A stretch of 64,000 nt of DNA from contig NC_067294.1 in assembly GCF_020740795.1 (NCBI RefSeq), positions 17,985,001 through 18,049,000 on the forward strand, read 5' to 3'. How positions within the stretch are numbered: the stretch's first letter is position 1; each line of letters starts with the position of its first letter. A program made the position numbers and the translations under genes. The stretch is from Apus apus (taxonomy: Eukaryota > Chordata > Aves > Apodiformes > Apodidae). Below, piece after piece: positions 35,001 through 47,100 of the stretch. The notes below the pieces were generated by a model. The model searched no databases. It had not been told where the DNA came from and saw only the letters and a program-made list of their open reading frames with translations.

Positions 35001-36730
35001 TCAATCTCCATGCACACTTCCTCCACAAAGACGTTTTGGTCAGAGGACTGTGATTCCTTTTCAGGACAGGGAAACCAGGATCACAGCATGAATAGCACAG
35101 GCCTTGGCACCAGCCATGAAATCAGACCATTACTCCCAGACAAAACCATGTTCACCCACCTGTTTGCAGGGTTCTAGGCAGGCCCCTCACCCTCCTTGCT
35201 CTGCATTCACTGCTTTCAGTTGAACCATGGACAATATCCAACTGTTGGTTATTTGTCAGCCCCAGGCAAAAGAGCATTTCATTCAGGGACCCACCAGGGA
35301 AGCATAAGTTCATCAAAGTCTTTCCCTTGGCAGCTGAACACCTTGGAGCTATGGATGGAAACTGCTCCCCCAGCCTGATAATTACAGGAGATCTTTTAGT
35401 GCTTTCAGCTTTGCCAGGCACAATGAGGCCCAGCTCAGCTCCTTCACAAAAACAAGGCCAGAACGGGAATCCCAGGGAAGTGTATGAACCAGAGCTTCCC
35501 CTTTCAGTTTGTGTCAGTTGCAGTAGGTACACAACAAAGGGAACAAGTCCACAGGAGGCTCACACACAACCTCACACCACAGACAATGTGCCACAAAGCA
35601 ATTGATCTGGACAATAAAAAGAGGACAAAATGCATGGAACCCCAGCTGTGGGCCTTATCTGAAAACCAGGACACACTGAACCTTTACAGATTCCTTGCAG
35701 GCTTTTCAAATTCTACCACAGCAAACTTTTCCACCTGCCCTGCCTCTGTAAAGACACATCTCTTCACCCTGCCCAAATATTACCCAACAGGAAACCTCCC
35801 TCCACACACAGGCACCACTGAATGAAGTGTTGTGAACACAAGACTTCTCAGACCTCAAGCACTGCAACAGAGGTGGGTGCAAAGAGAGTTTTCTGCTCCT
35901 CCCATTAATTCTGAAGAAACACCAAAGGTTCTAACAACCATCATTCAAGTCCCACTCATTGCTCAAAGGCAACATCAGCTTTCTTCAGCAAAAGAACAAC
36001 TTGGATTTACATCTAGGCCTAACACCCACCATTCACATACCTCCCAACTCAACAGGAACATAAAGTGACCAACCCACAACGTGGCCAGTTGCAGCCCAAA
36101 CAAGGTGATATGCCACAATTAGAGAACTTTAGGCTGCTTTGGCCTAGTCCAGCAATGATCCCTGGGATTGAACAAAACACAGGTCATGTCTCCACTGGTA
36201 TCTCCTCACACACAGCACGCGGAAATCCTTCACATATTGTGTGGGGGTGAATGATCTTCATAACACACAGATGCCATCAACAGAAACTGCACAGACAACC
36301 TCCCCTCTACCATAAAACATAAATAGCTCCTCACCACGTGAACGTGATCATAAGATTCCTTCTGCACTTAGAGAAGATAAAAAACTACAGTTATTCAACA
36401 GGTAATTAAAACACGGTTGGCTCCATTCTTAGCTCCCATTATGGCCTATGTCACAGGAACATAATTCAGCTGTTCAGAGAACATCACAATAACCTGCAAA
36501 TACACACGAGGCACGTCCCAGTGATGCAAACACAGCACAAGAAAGTGACTTAGGAAAACGTACTTGGAAAGATGAAACTCATATTGCAAGAAACTAGAGC
36601 TGAACTAGAGCTGACCAGGAAACTGAGCAATACATATCAGTTTTGTAAGCCATATATTTCGAGTTCAGCTGCACCCCTTCAAAACTTCCATCCTGTTCTT
36701 TGACCCTCATAATGTGCAAGAACATTTTAT
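35001..36730. other. Intergenic, start of V5 intron
   Basis: Matches 13320-14000 joined to 15541-16560 of unit 1, without the 1.5-kb block between them. No gene seen. Confidence 0.5.
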
Positions 36731-36831
36731 AAGGTTTCCCAGAACCTTACCGGCCCGCCCCGAGGAAAAGGCAGCGGGAAAACAGCACAAAGACCGTGAG
36801 GGAAGGGAAGGCAGGAGGGGGCGGGCAGAGG

Positions 36832-36841
36832 CACTCACCGG
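36832..36841 (-). other. Splice donor ending variable exon V5
   Basis: CCG|GTGAGTG on the minus strand, phase 0, near consensus. Confidence 0.8.
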
Positions 36842-39271
36842 GGGGGCAGCAGCAGCGGCGGGGTCGGCGCCGGCAGGGTCCTCCCCGAGCAGCGGCGCGG
36901 GCTCGGCGGGCGGCGGGCGGGCCGGGAGGGTGTCGCAGCAGCTGCCGCCCGACAAGCCGAGCTGGCTCTTGCGCGAGTCGGCGGTGAGCGACACCTCGTG
37001 CGAGTAGGAGTGCAGGAAGGCGCGGACGCCGTCGATGCCCACGAAGTGCGAGGCCGGCACGCCGCGCAAGGCGCCGCTGCCCGCCGCCAGCAGCTGCGAG
37101 CGCCGCCAGCGCCGCAGGCGCAGCGCCAGCAGCAGCAGCAGGAAGGCGAGGAAGAGGCACGACACGGCCGCCACGGCCACCACCAGCCACCGCGTCAGCC
37201 TGCCGGCCGGCTCGCCCGGCGCCGCCGCTGCCGCGCTGCCCAGCTCCGACAGCAGCTCGGCCACGCTCTCGGCCAGCACCACCGTCAGCGTGGCCGTGGC
37301 CGACAGCGCCGGCCGCCCGTGGTCCTTCACCACCACCACCAGGCTCTGCCGCGCCGCGTCGCGGGCCAGCGGGAAGCGCGCCGTGCGCACCTCGCCGCTG
37401 TGCAGCCCCACGCGGAACAGCCCCGGCTCCGTCGCCTTGGCCAGCTCGTACGACAGCCACGCGTTCTGCCCCGCGTCCGCGTCCACCGCCACCACCTTGG
37501 CCACCAGCGCCCCGGGCTCCGCCGACCGCGGCGCCAGCTCCACGCCCGCCCACCCCGACCCCGACGCCGCCGCCGCCGCCGGCGGGTACAGCACCTGCGG
37601 CGCGTTGTCGTTCTCGTCCACGATCTCCAGCCGCACCGACACGTTGCTGCTCAGCGCCGGCGCGCCGCCGTCCTCCGCCACCACCCACAGCCCCACCTCG
37701 CGCACCTCCTCGTAGTCGAAGGAGCGCAGCGCGTACAGCGCGCCCGTCTCCGCCTGCACCGACACGTACGACGACAGCGGCGAGCCCCGCACACGCCCCT
37801 CCCGCAGCCGGTAGCGCACGCGCGCGTTCTGCCCCCAGTCCGCGTCCGCCGCCCGCACCCGCAGCACCAGCGCGCCCGCCGCGTTGTTCTCGGCCAGCCG
37901 CGCGCTGTACCGCGCCTCCGCGAACACCGGCGCGTTGTCGTTCACGTCCAGCACCCGCAGCGCCAGCACCGCGCTGCTCCGCAGCGACGGCGACCCGCCG
38001 TCCGCCGCCCGCACCGTCACGTTGTACTGCGGCACCTCCTCGCGGTCCAGCTCCCGCGTCGTCACCACGCGGTAGTAATTCTCAAGCGACTTCTCCAGCC
38101 GGAACGGGACGCCGGCGGCCAGCGAGCAGCGCACCTCGCCGTTGGCGCCCGAGTCCCGGTCCTGCACGTGCAGCAGGGCCACCACGGTCCCCGACGGGGC
38201 GTCCTCCGAGATCTCGCTCAGCGCCGAACGGACCGAAATCTGGGGCGCGTTGTCGTTGACGTCTGTCACGGTGATGGAGATTTTCGCGGTGTCAAAGAGG
38301 TCCCCGCCGTCACGTGCCTGCACTTCCAGTTCGTAGGAGTCTGCTTCCTCAAAGTCCAGGCTCCGCACCAAAATGATCACTCCCGTCTCGGAGTCTAACT
38401 GGAAAATCTGCGAGGCTTTCTCTGTGATTTTCTTGAACGAGTATTTGACGTGGCCGTTCGTGCCGGCGTCGGCGTCGGTGGCCGTGAGGGTGAGGAGGGT
38501 GGAGCCCACGGGCACGTCCTCCGCCACGCGCACCGTGTACTCCGCCGCGCTGAACACGGGCGCGTTGTCGTTCGCGTCCAGCACCGCCACGCGGATCCGC
38601 GCCGTGCCCGTCCGCGCCGGCTCGGCGCCGTCGCTCGCCCTCAACACCAGCTCGTGAAACGCCGCCTCCTCCCGGTCCAGCGCCTTCGCCAGCACCAGCT
38701 CGGGACGCTGATCCCCGCCGGGGCCCGCCTGCACGGCCAGCGAGAAGTGCTCGTCGCCGCTCAGCTCGTAGCTCTGCAGAGAATTACGTCCCACGTCCGG
38801 GTCGTCAGCCTCCGCCAGGGGAAAACGCCACCCCGGACTTGTAGTCTCGCTCATTCTCAGTTCCGTTTCTGCCTCCCGGAAGCTGGGCGCGTTGTCGTTA
38901 ATGTCTGTGACCTCAACTTCGATTCCATAAACCTTCATGTCCCCCTCCGCTATCAGCTCACACCGCAGCACGCATTGCTGCGCACTCTCGCACAGCTGCT
39001 CCCGGTCTATCCTCTCCGCCGTCACCAAATGTCCCGAGTTCCCGTGCAGAGCGAAATACTGCGTCCTACCTTCGGAGACAAGGCGCACGCCGCGGTCGCG
39101 GAGCGCCGGCAGGTCCAGCGCCAGGTCCTTGGCCACGTCGCCCACGAACGAGCCCTTGGGCATCTCCTCGGCAACCGAGTAGCGCAGCTGCCCCCACGCC
39201 GCCTCCCACGCCGCCACCAGCACGCCCCACAGCAGGGCTCGCTCCCGCCGGCCCCAGCGCCTCCCCGCCAT
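36839..39271 (-). CDS. PCDHGA: Clustered protocadherin gamma-A-type variable exon (V5)
   Basis: An intact 811-codon gamma-A variable exon encoding a single-pass adhesion receptor. A signal peptide covers 1-27, with mature start QLRYSVAEE. Six EC repeats have regular calcium-binding linkers (DINDNAP, DANDNAP, DVNDNAP, DENDNAP) and the EC1 loop CESAQQC. The membrane segment is about 695-717. The tail has [16 protein letters not shown] and [17 protein letters not shown], which closely match mammalian gamma-A proteins. It ends at the donor CCG|GTGAGT, phase 0. It is three codons shorter than V7 in an Ala/Gly/Ser-rich stretch of EC6. V5 and V7 differ in EC1-EC3, especially around residues 62-80, 131-148 and 299-350. 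From EC4 onward they are almost identical, apart from the V7 stop, a change in EC5 and that three-codon length difference. The ATG at 39271 was chosen by the signal peptide. Confidence 0.94.
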
Positions 39272-39493
39272 TGCCCGCAGCTCCGCCGCCCACACCGCCA
39301 AGCCTGCTCCCGACACCGCTCCGCTCCCGCCTGGACGCTCCCGCCGGCCCCTCCGCCTCGCCGCACCACGGCTCCGCACCGGGGGACGCTCGCACACCGC
39401 CCGGCCGCCGAGCCAGCCAGCGAGCGAGCGAGCGAGCCGGGACGCAGCGGGCGGGGCTGCCTGCAGCGCTCCGGCCTTCCTCTCGCTCCTCCT

Positions 39494-39512
39494 CGGTCAG
39501 CAGCGGCGCCCG
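39494..39512 (-). promoter_or_regulatory. CSE / CGCT-box promoter element of V5
   Basis: CGGGCGCCGCTGCTGACCG, identical to the V7 element, about 225 bp upstream of the V5 ATG. Confidence 0.75.
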
Positions 39513-39638
39513 CAGCCTCCTCCCGGCACTGCAGCCACCGAGCGCTGCCCAGCGCTGCCCGCCCCAGCGCTCCCCGGCAGCTCGGCCACACACATCCCAC
39601 CGCTCGGGGAAAACCACTCGCAATGCTGAGACATATGC

Positions 39639-40189
39639 GTGCACGAAAATACGACGTTTCAGATAATATTCACTTTTTCCCTTACTCCAAAAGCAATCCG
39701 CATAAAAACTACACAGCTTTTGTACCACTTGCGCTTGAGTTAATTTTCTCTCCCTTTCTGCAGATCAAAGGCGCCTCATGCAGACACAGTCATTCGCAAC
39801 ATCCCGACAGCAAAGAAGATCCTTCCTCAAATAGAGGCAGGTGATCTCCTGCACTGGTTTTCTCTCCGCCGTGCTGTTACTAACGATGCCTGTAAAGTGG
39901 ATCTAAAACCTCTGCTACACGAATAAAAGGACGTGTTAATGGCAATATATAGGTGAAGTTAAATACTGTTTCTCGTTTTCTTGTAAAGGATATTCCGAGT
40001 CTTTTACCATTAGTTCAAAACCATCCCAACCAGAAATTCCATAGCAATCATGTCTGAATTCCTAGTACACAGATATCAAAAGAAATTAAACGTGAATATA
40101 AATTAAAACATGGTTCTGACATAAAAATAAGATTTTCAGACACGCACCCGCGGAAGCCAGAGGTATCAAGTTCAGAATGGCAAGAGACA
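39639..40189. other. Spacer between unit 2 and the V4 flank
   Basis: Diverged counterpart of 19481-20100. No gene seen. Confidence 0.5.
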
Positions 40190-41440
40190 GGAGCTCTGCT
40201 TTAAACATCTCATAGAGAACAAGGTGTAAATTATCTTTTACATCGCGAGTGATTGAGATCAGACATTTAAAGGAGCATTAGTCCCACCCGGCTGGAATCA
40301 TATGCTTGCCTCTCCGCAAACTGCTGGGAAAGTGGCTTTGAGAATGAAGCAAGAAGAGCAATAGGTACGCCTGCTTTCCTTATATTCCTCTTTTCTCAAC
40401 AGTATTTTGAACTGGGGAAGAGCAATTGAATGTTTCAGGGAAATACTGAGATAATGCCTAAATCATTCAAGTGCTGCAACACTTCAACATGCAGCTCATA
40501 CTGAGAAAGGAAGAGCAATGGAGCGGCAGTTGCCCTTTCAAATAGTCCACATTAATGTTGCTTTTCTAGAATTTCTACGCATTTGCACTTAACTAATTCG
40601 ACAGGTTGAATGACTAGGAAGGGCCTCTTCTGTCAGATATCAAGATGTAAAGGACTATAACTTGTTTCATAATGATTCAGCTAAATCCTTTAATCTTCAT
40701 CTTGGTAGGAAACCTTTTCAACACAGTGAAGAGAAGAGATTCCAGCTGCACCTCCTGCTGCAGGCGGCCCGTTTGTAAATGTGCAAATGGCCTTTATTCA
40801 AGAGTCTAATGGCTGTCATTTGCATATCTGTGTCCTCAGAATGGTTAGAGATCCTAGTGGTAGCTCAGGCACCAATAACTGTTGCAAAAAGGGGCTTAAA
40901 AAAAAAAAAAAAAAAAAAAAAGACCTCAGTTCAGTATTTCCCTTTCAATGCCATCAACCTGGTCCAAGCACAGAGTTTGTTCAGGGTTTTTTGTTTGTTT
41001 TTGAGACCCCATTCTACATCCTCATCCGTTCATAAAAGGCTGACGAGGAACTGCTCACAAATAAGGGAACTGAGGGAAGTGACACACAGGACAAAGAAGA
41101 GAGAAATAACTGCACAATGCACTCGGAAATACCTTACCTGCATAAAACTGACTCAAGGGTCAATTCCATCTCTTCAACTACATCGCACAGAATCAGCAGA
41201 GCGCGTGCTACACAGTGAGTTCACAATTGCTTGAGATACAAACCTGTCAGCTCAACTTGAACCTGTCAACACCGATAAACTGGAAGTGCCCCAGAGAATT
41301 GCCTGCTGTAAGGGAAAAACAGTCACCCCGTTCTTTCACTCACTCCCGGAGACACGCACCAGCGCTCCCCAGCCACCCCACCCGCGGAACACACAACCCA
41401 GGGGGCCAGAAGGAGAAGAGCGAGAGCGCGCGGGCTCACA
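40190..41440. repeat. Downstream flank of V4 (full repeat module)
   Basis: Third exon-linked copy of the module, more diverged over most of its length. The octamer ATTTGCAT is near 40818, followed by a 24-base poly-A (40898-40921). The last 100 bp before the exon are almost identical to the V6 flank, in keeping with recent conversion of the V4 3' end. Confidence 0.7.
40898..40921. repeat. Poly-A tract
   Basis: 24 consecutive A residues replacing an A/G-rich stretch in the paralogous modules (GAAAAAAGGGGCTGAG near 3179 and 23010). Confidence 0.9.
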
Positions 41441-41446
41441 GACCTG
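41437..41446 (-). other. Splice donor ending variable exon V4
   Basis: CAG|GTCTGTG in phase 0, identical to the V6 donor. Confidence 0.65.
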
Positions 41447-43894
41447 CGGTGCGTCGGGGCGGGCGGGCGGCTCTCCCGGTCCGGCGCTGCTGCTCGGGCT
41501 CCGCTCCCCGCACGCCTCCCCGCCGAGCAGCTCCTCCGCGGCCAGGCTGGGCAGCGGCGGCGGCTGCAGCCAAGCGGCCTCGGGCAGGCCGCGGCCCGGC
41601 GCCACGCACACGTTGTAGGAGTAGGGCAAGGTGCCCTCGCAGAAGTCGGCCGGGAAGGCGGCGCCGGCCACCGAGAAGCGCTGCGCGCCCAGGCAGCGCA
41701 GCACGGCGGGCGGCCCGGCCCGGCGCAGCCGCGCCAGCACGGCCAGCGCCACGCTCAGCACGAAGAGCGCGGACAGCAGCGCCAGCGCCAGCACCAGGTA
41801 GAACTGCAGCTCCGCCGGCGACTCGGCGCCCGCCGCCCGCTCGCTCAGCTCCGGCAGCGCCTCCTGCAAGCTCTCGGCCAGCACCACGTGCAGCGTGGCC
41901 GTGGCCGACAGCGCCGGCTGCCCGTGGTCCTTCACCACGGCCACCAGCCGCTGCTTGGCCGCGTCCCGCTCCGACACGGCCCGCGCCGTGCGCACCTCGC
42001 CGCTGTGCAGCCCCACGCGGAACAGCGCCGGCTCCGCCGCCGCCACCAGCTCGTACGACAGCCACGCGTTGCGCCCCGCGTCCGCGTCCACCGCCACCAC
42101 CTTGGCCACCAGGTAGCCGGCCTCGGCCGAGCGCGGCACCACCTCGAACGGCGCCGCCGCCGCCGCCGCCCCGCCCGCCTCCCCCGGGCCCGCCGCCGGC
42201 CACAGCACCCGCGGCGCGTTGTCGTTGCGGTCCAGCACGAAGACGCGCACCGTGGCCGTCGAGCTCCGCGCCGGCGCCCCGCCGTCCTGCGCCCGCACCG
42301 CCACCGCGAACTCGCGGCACTGCTCGTAGTCGAACGAGCGCTGCGCGTACACCGCGCCGCTCCGCGCCTCCACCGACACGTAGGGCGCCGCGCCCGCGCT
42401 GCCGCCCGCCAGCCAGTAGCTCACGCGCCCGTTGGCGCCCGCGTCCGCGTCCCGCGCGCGCACGCGCAGCACCGCCGCGCCCGCCGCGTTGTTCTCCGCC
42501 ACGTAGGCGCTGTAGGCCGCCTCCTCGAACACCGGCGCGTTGTCGTTCACGTCCGATACCTCCAGCACCAGCGCCGCGCGGCTCCACAGCGACGGGCTGC
42601 CCCGGTCCCTGGCAGTGATGGTGATGTTGTAAGCAGAGACCTGTTCTCTGTCCAGGCCACTGGCTATTATTAGTTTATAGGTGTTGGCTGATGACGATTC
42701 TAGTCTGAAAGGCAAATCCCCGTCGATGTTGCAGCTCACTTTTCCATTATCCCCCGAGTCTCTGTCACGGACATTGATCACTGCTATAACTGTGCTCGGT
42801 TCTGAATCTTCGGGTACCGGGTTCAAGATTGGAAGGACAGTAATAGTTGGCGCATTGTCATTGATGTCTATAATATCTATGTGCACTTTGGCGTGCGCAC
42901 TCAACCCACCCCCGTCCTTGCCCTCAACAGTCGCATCATAGTATTTCTCCTCCTCATGATCTAAGGGACCTGTAACCCTCACGTCCCCTGTCCTGGAGTC
43001 CAAACTGAAGACCTGGAGAGCATTCTTAGAGATGTCATTGAAAGAGTAGGTAATTTCTGCATTTGTACCTTCGTCACTGTCAGTAGCTTTCACCTGAAAG
43101 GCTAAGGAGCCCTCTGGCAGGTTTTCCAGCAGCTGAAACATGTAGATTTCTTTGGTGAATACCGGGGGGTTGTCATTTGCGTCGGTCACGTTAATCTTAA
43201 GCTGAGTGGTCCCTGATCGTACTGGATCCCCGCCATCCACTGCCGTCAGTATTAAATGGTGATTTCTCTGTTTTTCTCGATCTAAGCTTTTCTCCAGTAC
43301 CAGTTCAGCTTGTTTCGTCCCATCAGGACTCTCCCTCACTACAAGGGAGAAGTGCGGGTGTGGGGTAAGTTGGTAGTTTTGTAATGAGTTCGCTCCAATG
43401 TCGGGGTCTCTTCCACTGCCCAGTGGGAATCTGGCCCCAGGGGGTGTGGACTCGATCATTTCTATGGCAACAAATTCTCTGTCAAACCGCGGCGCATTGT
43501 CGTTGATATCCTGGACAGTAACGCTCACATGAAATATATTGAAAGGGTTTTCCACGAATGCCTCCAAACTGAGGACACATGGGGACACGGCCCCGCAGAT
43601 GCTCTCTCGGTCTATCCTCTCGTTTACCCGCAGATTTCCATTATCTTCCCCGAGAGTGAAGTACTGCTTTTCATCGCTAGAGACTATCCGCAGCTTGCGT
43701 GCCGGCAGCTCCGCCGGGCTCAGCCCCAGGTCCCGCGCCAGCGGCCCCACCAGCGAGCCTCTGCCCAGCTCCTCGGGGATGGCGTAGCGGATCCGCTCCG
43801 GCGCCGCCCGGCAGCACAAGCCCAGCAGCAGCACAGCCAACAGCGCGACCCGCCCGGCGGCTGCTCGGCCCTGCGCTGCCGCTCGGACGTCCAT
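41444..43894 (-). CDS. PCDHGB: Mosaic protocadherin gamma-B-type variable exon (V4)
   Basis: An 817-codon gamma-B variable exon, starting at ATG 43894 directly before a signal peptide (MDVRAAAQGRAAAG, then a leucine-rich core). EC1 has CGAVSPC, and six EC repeats are followed by the membrane segment and the GTLPYSYNVCVA tail. It is a patchwork. Positions 43833-43688 (end of signal peptide, start of EC1) are identical to V6. Positions 43687-42612 (rest of EC1 to the end of EC4) are clearly divergent and much less GC-rich. From 42611 to the end the sequence again follows V6, with one visible base change and a 6-bp in-frame GCC expansion. It ends at CAG|GTCTGT, phase 0. The pattern fits gene conversion or unequal exchange between gamma-B paralogues. 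Because its EC1-EC4 differ, it should have its own homophilic specificity. Confidence 0.94.
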
Positions 43895-44112
43895 TCTCTG
43901 CTTTGCTGAAGCGGATTCTGCAGGCGGCTTTCAATTAGGTTTTGCGAGCAGGTGAATCAGCACCTGAAATAAATAAATATACGAAATCCCTTCTTCTGGT
44001 CGGAGGATGAGGTTGAGTCAGGCAATTCCTGCTTTTCTCTCTCCTCTGCTCCGTGAGGAGGGGGATTGCGCGGGCGCCGGGGAGGAGCCGGTGGCTGAGC
44101 CGCTTCTCCATC

Positions 44113-44132
44113 TTGGCCAACAGTGACACCCT
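44113..44132 (-). promoter_or_regulatory. Variant CSE upstream of V4 with altered CGCT core
   Basis: AGGGTGTCACTGTTGGCCAA lies about 220 bp upstream of the V4 ATG. It matches the gamma-B element of V6 and V8 on both sides, but the core reads CACT instead of CGCT. That is what decay of a methylated CpG would give. The promoter may bind CTCF differently. Confidence 0.65.
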
Positions 44133-44139
44133 GAGTCCA

Positions 44140-47100
44140 TGTCTTAGAACCGCAGCGTCCGAGGGGAAGGGAACAGCCCGAAGGTCCTGCTATGCGCGTC
44201 CTTAAAAGAGACCGCAGTCGAACGTCCTGATACGTGCGTCCTTAATCCGCACCCACACTCGGCTCGGAAAGTACAGATGATGTCAGGGGCGCGAAGGAGA
44301 AAACGTGTATCTGTGCGGACATGGTGCATCTGGGAATTGTTATTGTCTGAATTTCTTACACTTCCAAGTCTTGTGCAAGACAATCCTCGCCCGTTGCTCG
44401 GAGGACGTGGTGCAGGATCTCTGTCTCTGCCTCGCAGTGATCTTACTGGTTTCTAGGGTGAGGGGGCGGGCGTGTCTCCCACCGGGAGAGAAATGGCAGG
44501 ACGGGACTGCTCGTAAATAGTGGTTTTCGACAGCTGGGAGATCCCGAGCCAGCGCTCAGCTTTCCCGCTTTGAATGGTAATGGCTGATGGAGGAGAAAAG
44601 CTGGGAATCCCAGCCACTGAGTAAACTACAGCGGACACACCTGTGATGGATCCCATCTCTTTCAAAGTCCCAATCCCGATTTTCTTCTGTCTGCGTCTCA
44701 AGCGAGTCAAGAGAAACCAGACAGATCCTTCATGAAAAGCCGTTGTATCTCACCCGTAAATTAAACCTCCTCTTACGGTGAAAAAAAAACAAGACCTGAA
44801 GAAAAAACAGATGACCAAGCCCCTTATGCAGCAGATACGAAAAGGTTAGAAAACTTCTCTACGACATACCTGGTGGAGTGGATTTCGCATATGCACCAAC
44901 ACTGAGTCTCTGTAGATGGCATTGTGAAGACCTACCTCCTCCCCGTCACAGTGAGGTGTCATTAGAAAACGTTTTCCTGCTGATTCTGACCATGCATCCA
45001 GTGGAGGATACTTTCCTTTCCTCCAGCTGCATCTATACACGACTCACAGTAACAATAACCTATCAGAATGAGAAATTGGTTTGCATTTGTAGTGTTTCAG
45101 ATGTCAAAAGGCAGCAACCAAGTGTCTCTGTATGAGGCCGGGAGAAGGAAACAGATGTTTATATAGGGGACGGGGGGACTCTGATGAAACCTGTTGGGGA
45201 TAATTCACTGCCTCTTATATAGCAAGAATTGCGTAGCCCAACACAGATAAAAATTTTAATGGATCTTCACACACCAAAGCACCTTCCAGATCGCTGTTTC
45301 CAAGTGAAGACTGATGCCTCCTTCTTCCAGGATTTGCTCCTTCCCATTGCACCCAAGCCCACAAGCCACAGCACAGTTAAGTCCCAGCAGGACACAGCTA
45401 AGAACCAGCCAATATTTTCTTCCCACATGCATGATGCATGTGGTTTTCTCTGATGGATGGTAGCAGAATTTGGTAAAAAACACAAGGTTAGTTCACGTGA
45501 AGCATAAGTTTGACTCATCTTAGGTTCCCACCACACAAAGGAGGACCAGTAGCAGGTCTAGAATCAACATTAAAAAAAAAAAATATCTCTGTGGACCTTC
45601 ACCGGGAACCTTACAATGTAATTCTCTCAACCTGAAAGCAGTAATTTTTTATGTGCCTCTAGTTTATTATTATTATTTTTTTTCTAACTGTAACACTACA
45701 ATGTATCACTGGCTTAAAAGCAGAATAACAAATAGCAGGACATAATATTATTAATTAATTAGATTCCTGAAGTCCTAAAAGCCTCAATGTCCATGCTGAA
45801 AAATCACTAACGAAGAAAATATGACAAGCTGCTTCCAAGGAAGCCTGTTTGGTATCCATGCTGTCAGAACAGAATGGTGTGTTTGGCAGGAAAAAATGTT
45901 TTACTATGATAAGGAAACAAAGGAGTAAAATATTTTATATTCTCAGATTAGACACAAGATAAATAGGCTGTGTATTTTGTTTTAAAATATTTCTCATCAG
46001 TATTCCATTAAATATTTGATGCCAATGACTATATATTAATTGCCAATTTCATTTGTATTGAATCCAAAGGTTAAGTCAGGAAGACCACCACTGGGAAAAA
46101 AAACTGATGGGATATCAGAAGAATTTTTCACCATGTAATGTGAACCTATTCATGGAACAGATGTTCCTTTAATTAGGATTGATTAATTCATCTGTTGAAG
46201 GCAGATTTCCAAGTAACCTGAGACTTCAGAGGTGCTGACTACTAGGTTACCCAATTCTATCAGCATTTGAGAGCTAATAGAGGGGTGGTAATGAAATTCT
46301 GGGAACTGGGTATTAGGAAGTTTCAAGGAGGTGTCAGAGGAAGGCAGAGTCTGAAATTTCTCTGTGCACATGCAACAGAAACTTCCAGCCTTAGTAAAAC
46401 CAGACAAGATTAACTCAGCCCAGCTGGTGGTAAATGTGGCCCATAAAACACATACAGGAGATTCAGCACATGTTCAGGGGGTGATATTCATGAACTGGTG
46501 ATCATTGTAAGATGTGATTTTTAATACTGTGAGTTGTGTACTTTGAGACGGATGTGGCTGCCCTCAGAATCCTAAGCACTGTGTACACAAAGGAAGGTTT
46601 TTGTTTTTGGTTTGGTTTGGTTTGTTTTTTTTAATAATGTACCTGAAAGAAACCTGGGCCATCATTCTTGACAAAGTGATCTCCCATAAGATGAGCTCAC
46701 CAGAAGCTTCAGCTGAGATGTTATTCATAGCTCTGTTTATTGTAGCTTGACACAATTGGAAGAGATTAGAATAGATAATGGTCCATCCCTTCAGAGAAGG
46801 ACCCTGAGCAGAACCCTGAGCAGAGAGTTCAGAGTTCAGAGGAGAACCCTGAGCAGAGTAACTTCACACAGGACTCCAGGCACACACAGCATACCATGAA
46901 GACCTTGGTCATAGAAAACGAAGAGTGTCCCCTTTTCTGGCATTCAAGCCATTTTAGGACTTGACTGCAAAACTTCAATTCCATACATAATTTTTAGTAA
47001 AAGAAATTCCCACGTGGATTTCTTGTTCATAGGCAGTTTTCTCACCAGGGGCAAGTGGGAGCTGCCTGCAGCTTCCTTGGTTCCAATGAGCTGGCTGAGT

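Larger units (their letters stand above)
20101..39638. repeat. Tandem segmental duplication, copy 2 (V6 + V5)
   Basis: Second copy of the gamma-B/gamma-A unit, head to tail with copy 1 at a period of roughly 19.8-20.2 kb. It lacks the 14000-15540 block of copy 1 and has extra sequence at about 30770-34010. V4 and its 3' flank (40190-44140) are a third, partial copy of the gamma-B end. Confidence 0.85.
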
